From: Isoetes taiwanensis
Taxonomy: Eukaryota > Streptophyta > Lycopodiopsida > Isoetales > Isoetaceae
Length of the DNA: 64,000 nucleotides
Direction: 5' to 3'
NCBI GenBank assembly: GCA_021234155.1
Contig: JAJEKV010000041.1
Location: forward strand, 11,666,689-11,730,688
The position numbers and the translations under genes were made by a program. Shown here in pieces: positions 60,406 to 64,000 of the stretch (position 1 is its first letter; each line of letters starts with the position of its first letter). The notes beneath the pieces are model-generated. The model saw only the letters and a program-made list of their open reading frames with translations. It was not told the origin of the DNA and did no database searches.

Positions 60406-62298
60406 GTGCATTCCAATTGTTCTCTCTGTTTCTCTTGCTTCCTCCTCCCTTCTAGCGCCATGGCCGCCGCTGACCTTCTCGCATGGTATCAAGACGGAGA
60501 ACATTGGGATCCGCAAGTCCCTTTCGACCTGTTGCGGCCCTTGCTACGCCAGCGCCTAGACCTCATTACCAACATGCAGCGGCACTCGGATTATGCCGGA
60601 TTTCTAGACTTCTACATGGAGGAGATGCTCCCTCTGTGTATTCCTCTTGGGGATCCTCCCCAACTGTATCTGGAGCGGGAGGTGGTCCGGGAGATGCTAG
60701 GGGGAGACACCCATGCATATGATGTGCTAAAGGGGAAGCTCCGATGGGGCAAACACCTGCCCGTTGTGCAGCATCAGGGGCGGCAGTATCTTGAGGTTGC
60801 CTTCGCCTTAGTCATCCTCATGGACCAATACGTCGAGGATGAAACTTTGCCTGTGGAGAAAGGCAAACTGCCTGAGTCTTCCGAGGAGGGGGAAGACGAA
60901 CACATAGGCATGGGCGACTTCGCCCGATTGGAAGCGGTGGCGGAAGAGTCGCCATCGCCCGTGAGCAAACATCGTGAGGCTTGTCGGGCTGGATGCCCTT
61001 CCAGCTTATTTATCACCAAGGGAAGAATATCTTCTCTTGGATGATATTATCTGGACTTATCACATGGTGGCCGGATTTAGACGCAAGCGTAAAGACCATG
61101 TGCTCTATGAGCTTGCGGAGTATTGTATGGGACGATTTCATCGACTTCACGTCTATTGAGCTCCCCGGAGGTGCAAGCAGCCTCCAGGTTCCGCCAGAGA
61201 CTATAGAACCAGCCAGACCTTGCTACGGCCGGGACTTGGTGATGCAGGAGCCGGCCTCTCAGCCTTCACCAGATGCCTTCACGGCTATGGGACCTCACGT
61301 CCCGAATATCAATATGGTTGAGGTTCCCTCCGGGTCAGATGACGAGGGAGAGGATTTATATCATAATCCTACTCATGTGAAGGAGGAGCAACAGGAACTT
61401 AAGGAAGAAGAAGTCCCTATGGATTTGGATAAGGAAGTGGCCACGTCGGAGACCCCACAAGGGAAGGTATTGGGAAACCACCTTACCCGCTTCTTCTTAT
61501 CAGCTTTTTGGCAGGGCCAAGTTCTTTTTATAGGCCGAGATCTAGGACCGGAGGCTGAAGCTTCATGGTGGACCCTCCGTGCTCTCTCCACATTGGCCGG
61601 GCATAAGAAGCTTCCCTATCGTACGTTTACATATGTATTCGTACGACGGGACCTTGCCTTGACGGCCTTGGGCCAAGATATTGCACCCTGGATGAGCATG
61701 AAGCTCCTTACGGCAGCCCCATTGGCTGTTGCTTATCCACCAGAGGTTGCATCTATTGCGGCTGCCACAGTAGACCCCGGGGTGACTCTGCTGCGACACC
61801 GACCGCCACCACCACCTCCTAGGCCTACGAATAAAGAGGGGGGACCTAGTTCTTAAATAATTGTACTACGCATTTTTTGTATTAGGTATGACTGTAAAAC
61901 TTTGTTTTGGCAAATTCTTTAGCCATCTTATAATATGATATACTTTTTTTTCCTGATCGACTGTGATTATGGTATCGAGGAATACAATTGTTCTTTTCCA
62001 TGTTAAGTTCTTCTAATCATTGGAGTTAGAGTAAAATAGAATTATGCAACACTCTATATTCATTGCCATTGTCTTGCAGAAGAAACTCTTCTGGAATATG
62101 AAGAGAGGATTACAGATCTGATCAGGAGGGAAGATCAAGGGCCGCCCGAACAGGACTATGGCCAAAGATATGGAGAATATCCAGAATGGGATGAAGGATA
62201 CGAGATGGAACCCCCGCCACCGGGAGAACCCTATTATCCGGCCAAAGGAATGGAGATAGTTAATATCCTCGAGGGGGATGAGCTTTTTGAGGACTGAA
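60406..62298 (+). pseudogene. Unrecognised multi-part ORF upstream of gag
   Basis: The likely start is ATG at 60460 (MAAADLLAWYQDGEHWDPQV). The frame runs to about 60975, then continues one base out of frame through 61856 (LSGWMPFQLIYHQGKNIFSW, QGKVLGNHLTRFFLSAFWQG, then a Pro-rich end). An exon-like piece at 62080-62297 follows a TTGCAG acceptor and ends ILEGDELFED. Composition is acidic with Glu-rich and Pro-rich linkers. It looks like a real protein, perhaps an ORF1 of the kind found before gag in Tat/Ogre-type elements. That comparison rests on position only. Confidence 0.45.
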
Positions 62299-63185
62299 GA
62301 AAACTCGTGCCGCACATGGGACTCTTTGGAGCATGACCAGGCCAAGCAGCCGAGGCCTAACGACCACCAGTAGCAACTCTTTTTATGCTTTGAGGAGGCT
62401 CTTCAATCTCCTCATTATTAGCCCAGCGATGGGAATACCAACCGTCATTGTCGGGCTGGGCGCTACAAGCTCGTTAGGGCCGTGGCGTGAGAGTGTTAAG
62501 CTATTCAATCCTCCGCTTTTGCGCGAACCCCTAGGCCGGTCTTTCCGGTTTCTTTTTGTGTTATATCTTCGTATGTGAGCTCAATTTTAAGCTTGTTGTA
62601 TCATGTTGTCCTTGTGTAATACTCACAGTATCAACTTTTGATAATTACTAAGGTGTGAAACTGTAATAGCAAAGTTTTCCTCTTATAATAATAAATTTTC
62701 CTTATGTTTCTCTCTACCCTTTGTCCGACATGATAAAATTTGTAAGAATTTATATATTATAAATATGCTTATACCTTTTCATGCTCGATTTGGGGCGGAC
62801 GTAGCGCCGCTGGCAAACACCTTCAAATGCCGGTAGACTCACACCCAACAGAGGCGATGTTAATGAAGAGTTAATTAGGCGAGTTACAAGCTTATGTGTT
62901 GCATGCCAACCCACCGCAAAGAAAACTCAAGGGAAGATGGGCCCGGAGTTACCTCACTTTTACCACCGAGTCCACCACTGACTTGACCATCTCCCACGAG
63001 CCGGAGTCCACATACACGCACCAAGGAGGCCTCATGCTAAGCGTCACCGGTTCCTCTAAGGATAGTGCCACTTCCTCCACGCTCAACCACTTCGAGGTCT
63101 TACGGTTCATCGGTATCGCCCGGTGACCATGCAGCCGGGATAAGGAATACCGTAAGGCAGTTGATGACTATAACTAGTATATGGA
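62299..63185. other. Region between upstream ORF and gag
   Basis: Short frames only. 62896-63126 has a coding-like Thr/Ser-rich stretch that may be the N-terminal part of gag. No motif is recognisable. Confidence 0.3.
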
Positions 63186-63189
63186 AGAA

Positions 63190-63990
63190 TAGGAAATTGG
63201 CCCGGTTTGATGGGAAATCCAGAGAGGCGGACTGAATGGAGAGTCCTGGTTGGACGAAATGAAGGAGTTTGGAAAGTCCTATGGCATGGCGGAGAAAGAT
63301 ACAGAAAGGTTGCTACCACCAACCTTACGAGGGGCTGCGAGTATTTGGTGGAAGGGCTATGCGGGGCCAAGCACCTAGGCAGGGCAGTATGCAACTTCAG
63401 AAAGTTTGCCAAAGCATTCAAGTCGCATTATGTGCCTCGTGCACACAAGTGCCAAACAAATTCGGACCTTTTATAGGTTGGAGCAGAAGGGTATATCGGT
63501 TCAGGCTTACACTGATGAATTTATGCGCCTGAGGCTGTATGTACCACGTATGAATGAAAAGAGAGCCGTGAGAGGGCTATATTGAAGGGTCGGCCCCATC
63601 AATCAAAGCGGATGGTTAAGGCTATAGACCAAATCGGGTTATGGAGGCCGAGGCTAAGGCATTGAGCCTCGAGGAGGACACACCAAGGAACAAGATCCGC
63701 GCCCCGCTCCCACTCGCGAGCCCCGCCATCCACACCGTGCACAAACCCCGTCGCCAAGCCGGCCCCCCTCGCCAGAACCCCTATGGCCGCCAGAAAAGAA
63801 AGTTACCTTCACCACGGCGGATAAATGAGAGCAATGTCGGTGAAGGAAGTACGGAACCTCTTACGGTCAATTCCTAAAGAGGCGGAGAACAGCTCTACTG
63901 ATAAGGCATGCTACGTGTGTGCGGCCCCGCACTTTATACACAATTGTCCTTATGTTACACAGACTGCCTACCGCCATGGCCGACCCTCGA
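63190..63990 (+). pseudogene. Ty3/gypsy gag with CCHC zinc knuckle, decayed
   Basis: Across several frames the sequence reads as a Retrotrans_gag domain: LARFDGKSREAD, WLDEMKEFGKSYGM, LRGAASIWWKGYAG, then FYRLEQKGISVQAYTDEFMR and LRLYVPRMNEK. A basic linker follows (63641-63840). The nucleocapsid knuckle is at 63910-63948, CYVCAAPHFIHNC, of the Cx2Cx3Hx4C form seen in some plant gypsy gag proteins. Frameshifts and a stop after about 63585 show decay. Protease and reverse transcriptase would lie beyond the window edge. Confidence 0.75.
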
Positions 63991-64000
63991 TTGGGACGAT

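Overview
This is a nuclear segment of a land-plant genome, mostly repeats and decayed transposons, with one clearly intact host gene. The plant call rests on GT..AG introns, plant-type L1 LINEs, Helitrons, a Ty3/gypsy gag, and two plastid protein families: CDSP32 and the family typified by Arabidopsis At3g49140. The divergence of these proteins, a MYCBP2-like RING-Cys-relay fragment and a non-typical MULE-like transposase suggest a non-flowering lineage (fern, lycophyte or similar). That placement is inference.

Layout. 1-14100: heavily decayed sequence with unrecognised coding remnants and a triplicated ~600 bp unit at 3420-5180. 14270-15600: LINE ORF1 remnant (+). 15940-19560: a stray CDSP32 3' exon, a Helitron-like 3' end, a SINE, a ~500 bp duplication holding an exon-like segment, and a TIR element. 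19590-21040 (-): a chimeric locus in which the centre of CDSP32 is replaced by a SAP-like plus RING-Cys-relay E3 fragment. 21480-25143 (-): LINE with ORF1, endonuclease and reverse transcriptase. 25411-28600 (-): an intron-containing gene ending in a beta-class DNA-methyltransferase-like domain. 28850-29960: repeats with GC-rich palindromes. 30582-34170 (+): a broken, intron-containing MULE-like transposase with a SWIM finger, interrupted by a 319 bp MITE.

35280-48570 is a repeat complex built from three copies (A inverted, B and C direct) of one composite element. Each copy holds a tRNA-Glu-like segment, a block of CCGTAGG-type repeats and a block of GAATCT / TTCTAGAA repeats. The last block contains long, exactly 5-bp-phased heat-shock-element arrays. 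A solo LTR (39123-40098) sits inside copy A. A ~4 kb Helitron (43373-47335, -) sits between B and C and carries a seven-exon piece of an Argonaute PIWI domain.

49293-53678 (-): ten in-frame exons of the At3g49140-like plastid protein, the best host gene here. 57233-63990 (+): the 5' part of a Ty3/gypsy-type retrotransposon with a ~980 bp LTR, a primer-binding site, extra upstream reading frames and a decayed gag with a zinc knuckle, running off the right edge.

The genes do not form a pathway. The strongest leads are the CDSP32/RING-Cys-relay chimera, the heat-shock-element arrays in a tRNA-containing repeat, the Helitron-borne Argonaute fragment and the methyltransferase-like gene. I saw no rRNA gene, CRISPR array or convincing functional tRNA. 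Exon coordinates come from reading splice junctions by eye.
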